DNA of 64,000 nt from Cavia porcellus (GCF_034190915.1 NW_026947500.1:16986501-17050500); one strand, 5' to 3'. Shown: positions 29,519 to 41,929, counted from the first letter of the stretch. Notes: generated by a model not told the origin, from the letters alone. Program-made: numbers and translations.

Positions 29519-30394
29519 AGGAAGACAAATCTGCTCAGGCAGTAGCTACTGCAGGGAATTCAGCTCTAAAACACTAACTCTGTATTCTCCTCTTCACATG
29601 GCTAGGTCCTGAGTTCAGGGATGGGTGTCTCTGGTAGGCTGCTGTTGGCCCATGGAAGGGAGCCACCTGGCAGCCTTGGACCTTCTGGAATCTAGTTCCA
29701 CCCCAGCAGGGAGTGGAGCCTCTGAGGCATCAGATTTCCATCTCCCGGGCACACCCACTGCCTGCACTCAGTGGCTGGAGGGTGAAGGAGCTTGAGTTCC
29801 AGAAATCGGGTGGCCAGGATGAGGCTGATCTCTCACGGTGCTGGCTTCTCCAGTGTGCAGGACAGCTCAGGCCTTGTGCTCAGCAACATACACACCGGCC
29901 AGTCTTAGCCATCGTGGTGAACCTGGCCTCGCCCTGAGATTGAGACAGACAGAAGGCTTTGATCAGGGGCGTTTCTTTAAACAGCACTCGGCGTGGCTGC
30001 AATGCAGTGAGTTCGGAAGATCAAGCGAACGCCAGGACTGTAAAAGAAAACACTCCTGCAAACAGGAAAGGTCTGCGCTGTGGGTTTTGCCAGGCTGTGA
30101 CCTCTCCGGTGCCCGGGGCTCCCACAGGCAGAGACCTGGCTCTGTGTCACTGCCTTTCTGCACACCAGACTGAATGGTTGAAAGGAGCCTGCTGGGTTCC
30201 TGTATGGTGGTGGCTTGGTGGCTGAGTCACCTCTGCCCCTCTTAGAGCTGGTGGTGTTCTTCTGTGAGTTGAGGAGGAGGATGGCGGAGGAACCCAGGGT
30301 CAGGCCTGGTGGGCTCCCTTGCTTGCTCTGGCTTCGTTCTTCTGGGTTAGCTTCTACTGGGAATTTGAAGCCACTGAGTACGTCTAGAAATGAC
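29519..30394. other. Unassigned DNA
   Basis: Overlapping frames of 66-139 codons on both strands (29,713-30,396) show no domain that I recognise. No repeat is identified. Confidence 0.4.
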
Positions 30395-30530
30395 AATTGT
30401 TTCTCTGAGATTTATTTATTTATTGAGACAGATTCTCACTTCTACAGCAGGCTGGGCTTGAACTCACAGTTATCTTCCTGCCTCAGCCTCCCAGGTGCTG
30501 AGATTACAGGCGTGTGCCAATGCCCAGCTC
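30395..30530 (-). repeat. B1-like SINE, minus orientation
   Basis: atttatttattgagacagat, gctgggcttgaactcacagt and gctgagattacaggcgtgtg. The open frame on the plus strand at 30215-30721 runs through this SINE and so is not a gene. Confidence 0.85.
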
Positions 30531-31054
30531 CTTTAATATTTATGAATGAAATCCCACATGCATATGTATACTTGTGCACACAAAGACAGGAATATACACA
30601 CACACGCATGCCCACATGTACACTAACAAGTGTGTACACACAACCACTTAGCCACACTCATGCTCACCCACAAACAGCAATGCCATGGCTAAGCCCCAGA
30701 GCTTCTGACTTAAACGACTAGAGAAGGACCTGGTGTTATCATTATTACTATCATTTTCTAGAATAGTCAAATACACAGTCAGTGTCCTAGAGATGTGTAC
30801 GTCTTATTTCTGGAATTCAGCACCTTACCAGATAAAAACCGTACAGGTCACCTGGGACCCCAAATCCAGAGCAGCCTGCTGGCCAGAAGCTAGCACATAG
30901 CAGCCAACGCTTCCTGTGTGAGCTGATTACTCAGCTGCTCAAAAGACTTTTCAGGGTCACTGTCCACAGCGAAACATCCTGCCATCCTGCTGGCTGTGGA
31001 CACCTACACAGCATACAAGCTTGGTTTTGCCAGGGGCAGCTCCGGAGAGCTTGC

Positions 31055-31055
<1 letters not shown>

Positions 31056-31096
<41 letters not shown>
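31056..31096 (+). repeat. (TG)n microsatellite
   Basis: About 20 TG units. Confidence 0.98.
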
Positions 31097-31098
<2 letters not shown>

Positions 31099-33884
31099 CT
31101 CAGTGAGCTGACTTAATGCTGCTAGGATTTACCCATGCTTAGAAAATGGAGCCCAGCCTGGCCCTTGCCTTTCCCGGTCCCCCAGTCCGCACCACTATGC
31201 CCCTCCACAGCCACCACCCCAGTGAATTGACGCCAGGATTGCGGGGCATGCAGGCAGGGCAGGGCTGCGGTATGCTGGGCTGGCCTTGCTGCAGGCAGGG
31301 CAGGGCTGTGTGAGGTACCTTCCTTTGAACACAGCCGCAGGGTGGTCATGGCAGCACTGCCACAGCCCCAGCATATCACATGGGCCCCCTGCGGTTCTCT
31401 GTGCCATGATTTATGTGTAATCTCTCCGTGGACCCCTCCTCCCAAGACCCTACAGGAAGACAGCTTAGCCACGAGGATGTGACCACTAAGATGGAGGGAA
31501 ATGAAGAGCACGGTCAGCTTTGCCTGAGGCCACTGTGGACTGCATGTCCCAGCGACACCCTGGAGCATGCTGAGAAAGGCACATGCGATGCTGCTCAGGG
31601 CGCAGGGAGCTAGGATGGCCCATGTGCCGCCCTTGGGGGATGGATATTAAAATGGGAGGCGGGTGTCCTGAGAGTCAAGGGACCATGGTGCTCAAAGGAG
31701 AAAGCTCAGGGAGGAAGTGCAGGGCCGTTTCCAGGAACGCACACACACATGCACACTGTTTCAACACGTAACACATAACACATACGACACCATGGCGACT
31801 GAGCCAGCACACCAGAGCCTGAGAATCACCCCGACTGCTGAAATGAATCCGCAGAGGTAGTATAAACCATTGCCAGGATTCATGTGGTCTGTGTAGTTAT
31901 TTTAAATTTTCAAAAATTGTGCCTGAGGAGGGCAGGAGGAGGAAACAGAGAGGCAGGTAGCTTTGACAGGGACTGCAACACATTGCGCGGGGAACATTTC
32001 ACGGATGACACTAATTACATCCCACACACGGAGGAATTGCAAGAACTCAGCTCATTTTCCTGGAGGTTCGAACTATGCGCTTTATGAAGGCATGGTTGGT
32101 ACTGTTTGGTAGCAGTCCATCAGCCAGAAAAGATCTGTATGATTCCTTATAAATATCTCTTCCAACGTTTTCATTGCCTTGATGTTTTGACGAAGGCCCC
32201 ATTTTGCCCAAAGAACCTAGAATTAATTCTTCCACTCCGTGTTATGGCAAAACATGTGTTACCATGGTTTCTTAAAACAAAATTTCAATTAGCAGATGGA
32301 GCTACTGAGAGGGGAGTATCTTATTGGTGTAGAAATTTGGAGCAGAACTGAAGCTAAAATAAACATAGTTTAGAAAGTCCTGCCACTTAAAATTATAATT
32401 TATTATTGCCAACAGAATGGTGGTGTATTAATTATTGTGTTAAACATTCTTAATTGATATATATCTCGTAAAAGTAACAAATTCAGCTCCAAAGTTGAGT
32501 TTATGATATCTTTTATTTTAGTCACTAATATTTTTAAGTTTAGAGGATCTTGGATAGAACAACATGAACTGTAGGAACTTGTTTAGGATTCACTGTGGAT
32601 GATTCTAGACTACTGAAACATTTTGAAAATGTTGAAATGAATCAATGGAAGGAATATAAATCATAACCAGAATTTAGGTGATCTGGGTAGAGTATATTAA
32701 ACATTTAAAAACTGAGATGAGTTATAAAGTCAGTGGCTTGTTAGCACTCAAAATCTATTCTCTCGAGGATAACATAATTTTACCTAGGCATACAGTTATT
32801 CAGAATGAGGACTATATTTCCAGCTTCCCTTTAAGCTACACATAGTCATGTGACTAATGTCACACTGTGTGGTCAGGTTATTTTACCTTCTTGTATCCTC
32901 CATAAACTCTAGCAATCTGCGTCCTTGGCTGCTTCTCTCTTTTGATTTCTGGGATGTGAGTGCTGCTCAAGCTTTGGACTTGGCTTCTGGGTAAGAAAAA
33001 TCAACTTTTGCCTAGCGGGAATGGAAACTGTCTAGAGTTTGCTTGCCATTTGCAAAGGAGCCTAAGCTTAACTGGTTATTTAACAAGCTCCTGTGGAAGA
33101 ATATAATTAATATTACAGTTCTAATGGTGAAACTCATAGAAGCTATAAATGTACCTGGCACCTGATATCAAAGGTGTCAAACACATTCCTGATGTTGACA
33201 TTGACAGGTTCCACATACCACTCAATGACTTTGTTTATAGTAAACTGGGAAGCTGCTATCAAGGAAAACCTGTCACAGTCCCTCAGGAGCAATTATGACC
33301 TTGACAACTCAAGACCGCCGCAGGTCAAGGTGGGTCACTATGCCCGCTTAGTATGTGTTTGTGTTTCTCCATCTCAGGCCCCACCAGGAAAGGGAGCCAG
33401 CGTGACTATGGAGCATGGGTAGGGAATGGCGAGTGAGAAGCAACTAGCTCATAGTTCCAGGGGTTAAGTTTGGGGTCAGGCTGGGCGAGTGGGATGACCT
33501 GTCATAGTGGCTTCACTTGGGAAAGAGATCTCCAGCATTGGAAGGAACCCACATACATCCCGTCTTCCTGGGTCACTGATTGGGACCTCTGCTCTCCTGC
33601 AGTGCTGCGTGGGGATTTTACAAATCCCAGCTTGAAGGACATCCCTCCTCCCTGACTGCCTTCTCCACCCTGCACCCCATCATGCAGAGTATGACCATTA
33701 TCCTAGAGGCAAGCAAAAAGTCCAGGTGTCCACTGCAGGTCCACCCCATTTCCCCTGAGCCCACCCCTTCTCCAGGTTCAGGACCTGGTCCATGGCCCCA
33801 GGAACACTGGTCTGGGCACGGGCCTCCAGCCAGGCTCTTTGGCCCTTTTCCTGGCCATCTTGAATCTGTCTCCATATGGTGCAC
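31097..33884. other. Unassigned, apparently unique DNA
   Basis: A GC-rich part (31,140-31,780) is followed by AT-rich sequence (31,860-33,120). Frames of 60-148 codons lack domains that I recognise. No convincing exon or repeat is seen. Confidence 0.4.
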
Positions 33885-34140
33885 AGTGACCACATTACTT
33901 CTTTCTCAGAAGACTTCAGAGGCTCCTGTTGAGCACAAAGGCCTAAACCCTTCAGGGTTCCTGCCTTTTGTGGCTGGTCCTGCTGACCTTTCTGGGACCC
34001 TTGGGTCTGCCTCTTCCTCCCTCTGTGTCCATCAGCCACACTGGCCTTTTCCAGTCCTCCCTATGCCCCCTTCTCTCCTGCCACAGGCGTTTTGCCCACG
34101 CTGCTTCTTCAAAGAACCTGATCCCCACCTTCACAGTTTG
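33885..34140 (+). mobile_element. LINE-2 3' fragment
   Basis: The order tgaccacattacttctttct, gacttcagaggctcctgttg, aaggcctaaacccttcaggg, cagccacactggccttttcc and ttttgcccacgctgcttctt matches the typical 3' part of ancient L2 elements. The plus-strand 190-codon frame across it is incidental. Confidence 0.6.
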
Positions 34141-34689
34141 ACACCCTTATGACTTCCCCAGGGAATCGGCCCAGGCCCTCCAGATGCGGCAGGGTCCTGC
34201 TGCCAACAGGCTTTCAGAAAGGGGTGTATGATGTCCACTTTAGGTGTCCACCCGTCTGCATCGGGGTGCCTGGGGAATCCGTGAGGCACACCTTCAGGTG
34301 TGCCTACGGAGGTGTTCCCAGGAAACGCTGGGGTGTGGGTCAACGAACTGACCAGGGAAGACCCACTGGCAATGTGAGCAGGCACCGTCCAATCACCTGT
34401 GGGCCAGATGGACAGAAGGGAAGGAGAGGCGGTCTCTTTGTCTTGTCTCTCGGAGTGGACATACTTTCTGTTGCTGCTGCTCTTGGTTGTTAGATTCTAA
34501 GTTCTGCTGCCGCTGGACTCTGTTGACCTAAAGGGATTCTTGGGCCTTCAGTCCCAGCCTTAGCTCTGGTTCTCAGCCATCCACTTCCCTCATCTTGAGG
34601 CATCTCCCTTCTTGGCCTGAGCTGCTGCTGGCTTCCCTGGCTCTCCGTCCTGCACACACCCAGGGTGGAACTTTTCAGCCTGTTTTTTC
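34141..34689. other. Unassigned DNA
   Basis: No gene or repeat recognised. Confidence 0.4.
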
Positions 34690-35045
34690 TGGTCTTGTGT
34701 TTGGAGGATGATTGGATCTTGGGGGCACCAGTCTCAGCAGTGACTTAATCTATTGGTGAATTCAGTAGCTGAACATGCTCTGAGGAGGTGGGGCCTGCCT
34801 AGAGGTGGTTACTGGGGAGGGTGACTGGCCGGCATGTTCTTATCCCAGACTCCTCTCTTCTTTCTGCTTCATGGCTGGAATGAGATGAGCAGGTTTCCTG
34901 GTCACCCCCATCCACCACGCTTTCTCTGCCTTGGAGCCAGCCAACCGTAGACTGACCTTTCTGGAAATGATGAGACAAATAAATTCTCCTCCTTCAAGTT
35001 ATCAGTGTTGGGTATTTTGTCCCATTGATGGGAAAGTGACTAAAA
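34690..35045 (+). mobile_element. MaLR-type LTR, plus orientation
   Basis: ttggaggatgattggatctt, ctgaggaggtggggcctgcc, gagacaaataaattctcctc and gtgttgggtattttgtccca give a complete LTR in order. Confidence 0.8.
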
Positions 35046-35654
35046 TGGTAATTGTGTGAGCTAATCTATCACCTCTTCCATGAGTTGACTGAAATATTAA
35101 GCTATAAATCTATTCCCTCTCTCAACAGTTTATAGTTTATCTGTCATCTAAGTTTATTTATTTATTTATATCTGGCATCTCTCTATTTACCTACATACTT
35201 ATACCTTGCACCTCCTCCCCTTTCTCCTCTTTGAGGTCCGTTGTCCCCTCTACACAGTCCAGCTGACAGAATGTCCTCAACTCAGGGTAGGACTTTGTTC
35301 TTTCAGTCCACATTCATGGCTTGGGCTTATGGCTTTAATTACAGCAGTCATGCTGACCATTAATAAATGTTCATGCCTAGCCTTCTCCTCTTCCTCCAAC
35401 TCAAGAGTCTAATATCCAGAGTGCTGTTCACGCGGAACCCCCCAGGTAACCAGCAGCTAGGCAAGGAGCTAGAACCTGAGCACTCCTAGGCCCCTTTTCA
35501 GCTGTTAACCTGGCCCTCAAGTCAATGTCCCTGGGCTTCTAACAGCATTGATTATTTTTCTGTTTTTAAATTTGTTGTGCTGGAATCATATGATGTGTGG
35601 TTTCATGCCTTTATGAGGATCTCAAATTGTTGACTTTCTTCACATATCCATGGT
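35046..35654. other. Unassigned DNA
   Basis: AT-rich at the start, with no gene or repeat identified. Confidence 0.4.
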
Positions 35655-36060
35655 CTCAGTTACTTTTCTCATTGCTAGGACAAGACACCAACATCCACAT
35701 GTTAAAGAAGAAAGGTTTATTTCAGCTCACAGTTTGTGAAGGTTTCAGTTCGTAGTTGGCTGGCTGTGAGGCGGGGCAGCATGGGAGAGGTGCATTGCAA
35801 AGGGAAAACAGTCCATGGCGGGGCAGGCAGGGGCCAGTCTAGTCTCTTTCCTTCTAACAAGATTCCTATGCCTTGCACAACGGTGCCCCCAGAATAAGTG
35901 ACTCCACCAGGTGCCATGATTTGGCATGAGGGGAGGCAGCCCTGGGGCTCCTGTGCTAGAAGTTGGGTGTCCAATGTGATGACTCAGGAGGAGGTGGGGT
36001 CTCCCAGAGGTGGGGTCTTCCAGGAAGTAATTAGGTTGGGGAGGGTCCGCACTGCCCTCA
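35655..36060 (-). mobile_element. MaLR-type LTR, minus orientation
   Basis: cagttacttttctcattgct, aagaaaggtttatttcagct and cacagtttgtgaaggtttca open a well-preserved copy. It faces the plus-oriented copy that follows. Confidence 0.7.
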
Positions 36061-36500
36061 GAAGGGATTAAGGTGGCTCCTGGGAAATCGCAGTTAGTTC
36101 TTTTGAAAGGTTTTCCTAAAAGGGCAAGACTGACTCTTCTTCAGTACCTCTGGCTGCCTGCCTCACAGTGCGACCTCTCTCCTCTCATACATACCCCAGA
36201 GGCAGTGTCATCTGCGATAGTGTCACACAATGGGGAACCCGCACCAGAGCCAACTCTGTGCTGCTTGGACTTTCATTTTCCCAAACTGTGAACTAAATAA
36301 ACTAGTTTTTGAACTAGTGGGTGTTGCCTATGCTCCCAAGGCTGGTCTCAAAAACTCTAATCCTTCTGCCTCTGCCTCCTGAGTAGCCACAACTACAGGC
36401 ATGCACCACCATCCCCACCATGCCCAGCAAATTTCTTTTACTTACACAGGACCCCATTCCAATATTTTGTGACAGCCATGGAAAACTGACTAATACACCA
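36061..36500 (+). mobile_element. MaLR LTR end, plus orientation, split by a SINE
   Basis: ccaaactgtgaactaaataa (36279 onward) and ccaatattttgtgacagcca ... gaaaactgactaat (36457 onward) are the two halves of one plus-oriented MaLR terminus. A B1-like SINE separates them. Confidence 0.6.
36318..36425 (-). repeat. B1-like SINE within a MaLR LTR
   Basis: gaactagtgggtgttgccta, ctcccaaggctggtctcaaa and acaggcatgcaccaccatcc form the B1 complement, nested in the LTR end. Confidence 0.75.
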
Positions 36501-36559
36501 TGGTTTAACAAGTATCATTGGTATTTTTCTTTAACATTGGCTACACATTTTAATGGACT

Positions 36560-36900
36560 GTTGTTTTAATCAGCTTGTGCTGCTATAACAGGATACTTGG
36601 GACTGAGTAATTTATAAAGAATAGAGGTTTTTCCTACAGTTCTGGGTGCTAGGATTCCAAGGGGAAGGGGACCACCTCTGACAAGGGCCCTGTGCTGGGT
36701 CATCCCATGGGCCATTGTGGACGAGCATGAGGGCAGAGGTGAGAGAGGAAGCGTGACTGCAGGAGGGGCTGAACTCACTTGTGTAAGTGGCTTCCCACCT
36801 CATGACCTTCATCCGTGAAGGCTGAGCTGTCCTGACCCAATCATCTCTCGTTAGACAACACCCCCAGCACTGTTGTTTCGGGGAATAAATTTCTAATACA
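36560..36900 (-). mobile_element. MaLR-type (MST/MLT1-like) LTR, minus orientation
   Basis: cagcttgtgctgctataaca, gggactgagtaatttataaa and gaatagaggtttttcctaca are the reverse-complement LTR end in an older subfamily form. Confidence 0.75.
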
Positions 36901-37428
36901 TGTGTTATAGTCAGGGTTTATGAGGGAAGCAATTTAATACAGGACACATGATTTATAAGATTATTTTATAATAGTCACCCAAAGAGTCAAAGGCAAAAGA
37001 GTGCAGGAAATCTGTCCACACTCTAGAGACCCTAAGAACCCAGCCATTTATTCTCCCTTGGAGGTTGTCTCCTGCTAAAAATGGTAGAATGGAATGAGTA
37101 GAGCAAAAGGGAAATATAAAGCAGGAGAGAAACCGTAATGGTAGATTTTGAAGATTAACACAGGGAAGAGATAGAATTACTCCCCAGCGCATAGATTGTC
37201 CTTGGGCAGAATCTGAGGGAACTGCGGACAGTTTGCACCCACAGGGGGAAGGAGAGGCAGCACAGGACACGTTCATTCATGACTGAATTATTCCTGTGAT
37301 GTGTTGCTTAGTTGTAAAAATCTATTTCTCTTCTGCTTCAGTCCTAACAAAACTAGACTGTATCTGCAAATAAAAAGAATTAAAGAAAGTGCTATCAGTG
37401 TGCTAGAAAGTAAACAGAAAACCAAACC
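36901..37428. other. Unassigned AT-rich DNA
   Basis: No gene or repeat identified. Confidence 0.4.
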
Positions 37429-37850
37429 AAATAAAATAAATTATATATCTATTGTCAGGCTGTGAAATCCAGTAATGCTTTTATTCTTTGTTTAGAGTAG
37501 TTTTAGTCTGTTTTGTATTGTTTAATTTCAACATACATGAAGGTTGGACAGCTATTTTGAAGAGACAAGAGACATTATGGCAGCCATTGTTGATTTTCCT
37601 ATTGTCTGGCTTTGAAAGCCTGTAATGCCTTTATTACTCTGTTCTGATCAGTTTTATACTATTTTGTTTTCTATGAATTCATTGTGTGTGAAGATACAGA
37701 CATCTATTTAGAAGAAAACAAGAGACATTTTGGTAGCCAGTGATGATCTCCTGTTGTCTTGCTTTGAAATCTGTGTCACATTGTTTTCTTCTGATCTACT
37801 TTTTGTTTTATGTTTTGTTTTACTCTCTTTAAAATAAAATAAATTATATA
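37429..37850. mobile_element. Retroposed unit built of about 150-bp tandem repeats
   Basis: Three related units start with ctattgtc(a/t)ggct or ctgttgtcttgct at 37450, 37599 and 37751; the third is partial. Each holds a (t)ctgttttgttt-rich part and units 1 and 2 end with a gacagctatttt / aacaagagacatt / gccattgttgat-like part. A 19-bp direct repeat, aaataaaataaattatata, flanks the block (37429-37447 and 37832-37850). This length is that of an L1-type target duplication, not of an LTR element. The same units occur at 18,132-18,416. I do not recognise the family. Confidence 0.7.
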
Positions 37851-38124
37851 TTATAAATTATATATTTCCAATAAATGAATATGGATTAAACTATCCATAA
37901 AAGACAGAAATTTTCATCTGGAATAAAAAACAATCAGGTCCATGTTTATGATAGATGCCCCTAAACACAAGAAATGATAGACTATGTGTACTATACGTGG
38001 ACATATACCACATGTGGACAGTGATATGAAATAACTTTTTCTGCAAGTAAACAAAAGAAAGATAGCTGTATAAATTTCAGATAAGGTAGACACTGTGGGG
38101 GAAAAAACCTCTAAGGATCAACAA
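37851..38124. other. Unassigned AT-rich DNA
   Basis: No gene or repeat identified. Confidence 0.4.
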
Positions 38125-38540
38125 GGGTGTTAACTTTCTATTACTGTGACAAAATACATGAGATGCTCAGTCAAAAGGAAGGAAATGTTTATTTGGGCTC
38201 ATGTTTCAAAGATTTCAGTCCATGGTCCTTTGGCCCTGTCGCTCTGGGCCCATGGTGGTGCACATAGTGTATCATGGCACATGTGCACAGCAGAGGAGGA
38301 CAGGTCATAGCTGGGCACAAAAGAGAGAGGTGGCAAAGGGGCAAGGGCCCTAATATCGCCCTCGCCTAAGGCATGACTCCCCCAAACACTTTCCACTAAG
38401 CCCCGCCAGGGATTAAACTCACAACCTCACAATTAAAGTTTCCGCCAGCCCTCAGATGCACCACCAAGGGGTTGAACTTTTAACACATGGACCTTTGGGA
38501 GCCTTGGCCAAGCCATCAAAAGGACCCCTGATCCATCACA
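38125..38540 (-). mobile_element. MaLR-type LTR, minus orientation
   Basis: gttaactttctattactgtg, gacaaaatacatgagatgct and aggaaatgtttatttgggct mark the reverse-complement LTR end. Confidence 0.75.
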
Positions 38541-38769
38541 CAGGAGCAGTTTACCAGAAAGCTTTAGCAGTGTGAAGGCTGTGATCTGACAACTCATCTT
38601 CAGCCACATGAAGTGCAGATGCACAGGACAGTGGTGAATGCTGACGAGTCTCTGTGATGAATGGACAGAGCAATTAGACAGATATTTATTAAGGATACAG
38701 AAAATGTTCAAACAACAAGAGTAGGAGCTGGAACTAAAGCACATTCTCAGAGCCTTGTGCCAAGCAAAC

Positions 38770-38960
38770 AATTGCTAACGTTTGTGAACTGCTTCCTACT
38801 CCAGCAGCGCTAACTTAGAACAGAGGATGGAAACTGAGTCAGAGAGAAGAGGAACAGAATAATCAGCTCAGGGTTATAAGACGGTCAGTGACAGTGATGA
38901 AGTCTGAGCTCATCGTCTCTAAGACCAAAGCCCTTCTCCGTTACACCAGAAAGTATCTTA
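38770..38960 (+). repeat. MIR SINE (ancient)
   Basis: gaggatggaaactgagtcag, aatcagctcagggttataag and aagcccttctccgttacacc follow the order of the MIR core and 3' region. Confidence 0.6.
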
Positions 38961-39049
38961 GGTTCACAGACTACATAGTCTGGGTCGCACTGTTCAGCTC
39001 TGTAGCCACACAAAGTGCCTAAGAGAAAGGGCAACAGTGCATCCCAGCA

Positions 39050-39252
39050 ATGCTTTGTTTACAGGATCAGAGGGAAAACATCCACGGTGATGAGCCTGGG
39101 AGGTCTAGTGTAACTTCTGCACTAGAGAAAATGTATGGCTGCCATGTAGTTGCTTCAGCATTTGTAAAAAATGGCACAAAAGTTAAGCATATTCCAGACA
39201 ACAGTGAAGAGCCTGACGACATCACACTCACTGACCACGCTGTGAAACTGTG

Positions 39253-39253
<1 letters not shown>
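39050..39253 (+). other. Unidentified 67-codon open frame
   Basis: The frame gives a compact, charged sequence (EKMYGCHVVASAFVKNGTKV; HIPDNSEEPDDITLTDHAV) and ends at a TGA right before a TG microsatellite. A splice-acceptor-like tttgtttacag lies at its 5' side. Composition is more protein-like than the frames around it, but I recognise no domain and see no donor or neighbouring exon. It may be chance or a fragment of a processed pseudogene. Confidence 0.2.

Positions 39254-39254
<1 letters not shown>

Positions 39255-39294
<40 letters not shown>
39255..39294 (+). repeat. (TG)n microsatellite
   Basis: Twenty TG units. Confidence 0.98.
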
Positions 39295-39295
<1 letters not shown>

Positions 39296-40049
39296 ATGCA
39301 CATGTGTCATACAGAGATAGGGAAGAAAATCCTAATGTATTAGGAAGTAAAGGCATGCTTGCAAGGAGGGAGGAAAGGGTATCATTGGAACTATGAATAT
39401 TTTGAACCACAATGAAACTACAGTGAACTCTTTGTGGAAGAAAAACTAGATATTAATGCACAGCATCCAACCCAAGAAGCAGAGAACAAAACAGTAAACT
39501 TGAAAGCGGGAGGTAAGGGGACTGTCCATGTGACTGTGGACTAAGGAAACAGAGAGCTAATGAATGGGAGAGAAGATACAATCAAATTGTTTCTGAACAA
39601 AAGTAATAATAGGGAAAAATACACGGTTAATGTAGAATAAGATGTTAAACACAGAGGCCATGTTTGTTAGTCAAGAAAAGAAGGCGTAACTGGATGTATA
39701 AGAGGGGGACATTAAAGAGCACAGTTCTACCAGGATGAGCTGTGTGTTGATGTATTTGAAAATTTAGATGAAAAATGGCAACAACCAAATGACCCAAACT
39801 GACCCAATGAAAGAGAAGAAAACTTCAGTGGTCAGCCCTACGTTTAAGAAATGCGTCCTGCAGAGAGGAATGTACCCAGTTTTCACACCATACCCTCCAG
39901 CCGTGGGCAGATGATCTTGAGTGGATTTTATCAACATTGAGAAACACACATTCCTACTTTATAGAAATGGTGGTGGAGAACACAAGATGAACTACAGTTC
40001 CAGGAACCATGGGACTGATAGATGGCCTTTTTCTTAAAAAGATATAAAA
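39295..40049. other. Unassigned DNA
   Basis: A-rich sequence on the plus strand with no long frame and no recognised repeat. Confidence 0.4.
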
Positions 40050-40227
40050 AGCAGCCAGGCGTGGGTCACATATCTGTAATTCTAGCTAGTCAGGAAGCCG
40101 AGGCAGTGAATCACAAGTTCAAGGTCAGCCTGGGCAAACTGGTGAGAACTTGTCTCAAAATAAAATTATAAAAGGTCTAGAGATGTAGCTCAGAATTCCC
40201 TGAGTTCAATACCTAGTACCACAAAAA

Positions 40228-40229
<2 letters not shown>
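40050..40229 (+). repeat. B1 plus ID-like composite SINE
   Basis: gcagccaggcgtgggtcaca, tctagctagtcaggaagccg and tcaaggtcagcctgggcaaa (B1), then gtctagagatgtagctcaga and gagttcaatacctagtacca (ID-like). Confidence 0.85.

Positions 40230-40277
<48 letters not shown>
40230..40277 (+). repeat. (ATCT)n microsatellite
   Basis: Twelve tetranucleotide units at the SINE tail. Confidence 0.98.
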
Positions 40278-40289
40278 ATCTATGTATCA

Positions 40290-40620
40290 TGCAATAAATT
40301 AGTTATACAAAGCATAATTGACATGCTACAAATTGCTTCTGATTAAAGTGCAGAATTTGATTAACTCTGACATAAACCCACTACAGCAATTAAGATAATG
40401 AACTCTTTTATCAACCTTCCTGCATGATCTCACTTCTCCCATCCCCAGAAAAGCATGAGTCTGTTTTTCATCACTATTCACAAATTTGAATTTTCTAGAA
40501 ATTTATATGCATGCAAATTTTGCTTCTCATGCTTCTTTCATATCATCTGATTGAGATGTATTTATAATGTCTATGCATTAATAGCCCATGTTTTTTTCAG
40601 TTGGGTAACGTTTCCACCAT
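40290..40620 (-). mobile_element. LINE-1 3' region fragment, minus orientation
   Basis: caaagcataattgacatgct, ctctgacataaacccactac and acttctcccatccccagaaa fit the reverse complement of the L1M 3' region. Confidence 0.5.
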
Positions 40621-41564
40621 ACTGTTACAGAAAAAAACAATATCAAACCGAATGGAAGACTCTTTGCACTAAGTAGTTAGAGGACAATTTGTTCATTATG
40701 CTAGCAGGCTACTGGAACCAAATTAAATCACTAGCAAAGAGCTGGCTTTGAGTCCAGTTTAAGTATAGTTTTTAAGCAAGAAATATATTACTTGATTGGT
40801 TACATGGGCTGAATTAAGTCATACATTGTCAAGTAAACTAACTCTAAATATATTTAAAAGGAATTATTTAACAAAACATAAACATCCTGGGATGAGGAGA
40901 GGGGGTTCAAGTGGAGAAGCAGAGGTAAGTATTTTAGACTGAGTTATTTTGCCCCCACCAAAGTTCTTCAAGTCAGCTCGAAGCAATATACAACCTTAAT
41001 TAAGGGGTACATAAGCTGAGAATTGTCAGATTGGCCCAGCACATTGTCAGAAGCAAAGCAGCTGTACCCAGACAGTCAAGGCTGAAGTTGGCAGGCCAGC
41101 TACAGGACAGGGAGCACAGAGGCCACTATTTGATTTTAACTTGCTATAGCAAGTCTATAAGTTTGTTATTCTATCACTGTGTCCTTACTGATCATAAAAT
41201 TGTGCCCTTACAGTATAATTGTGCCCCAATAGTACAGACATATAATTTGCTCTTCAATGTACCGCTGATGAATATTTTGCTTGGACCCTCTTTTGGTTAT
41301 CACAAATACAACTGCAGTGGTGAGTCACATGTGGACCCTTTAGTGCATGCCTCTGTGTCTCGGGTGAACATCTGGCAGTAACTTTAGGGTTGTACGGTGC
41401 ATGTGCATTTAGCTCTTTGATAAAATGCCTCACTGTTTCCCAAGAAGTTATACCCCTTTACATCTGCAGGAGGGTACGTGAGTTTGTTTTTCTGCCTCCT
41501 CGCCTACACTTGCTTTGGTCATCTTGTAACAGCAAAGTCATGGCCAAGAACCAAGTGACACCAA
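40621..41564. other. Unassigned DNA
   Basis: A 116-codon plus-strand frame at 41031-41381 has no recognised domain. No repeat is assigned. Confidence 0.4.
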
Positions 41565-41770
41565 GTTTAGAGGCAAGATTTGGTTTTGTTACTCTAGTGG
41601 ACCCACTAGGATCATCCCCAGGAAGTCGGCCTGAAGGCTCGGGGAGGGAGGTTTTTATGGGGTAGCAATGCAGAAGTACAGAGCCAGTGGGGCTCAGCAT
41701 TTGGAGATTGGTTCTTACAATGTGCCTCATAGTGACCAGTTGTTTCTGGGAAACAGAAGTAACAGGAACT
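41565..41770. repeat. LTR-like sequence, related to 25,880-26,200
   Basis: gaggcaagatttggttttgt, tagcaatgcagaagtacaga and gcatttggagattggttctt share order with the left-hand copy. Limits are uncertain. Confidence 0.35.
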
Positions 41771-41929
41771 GTAACAGGAACTGAAGTAAACTGGAAGGTT
41801 ACCTGGGCAATTGGAGGGGTGGAACTTTTCTGCTATAATCTTTGTAAATTGCAGATATTCTAATAGATATGCAGTGGTAATGTCATTACAGTTTTAATTT
41901 GTATTTCTCTAGTGATTGATTGTGTTGTA

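Noticed and set aside
30215..30721. 168-codon plus-strand frame
   Set aside because: It reads through a minus-oriented B1-like SINE and a CA-rich tract, so it is a chance frame.
33580..34152. 190-codon plus-strand frame
   Set aside because: It covers an L2 fragment; composition is Pro/Ser/Leu-rich as expected from C-rich repeat DNA.
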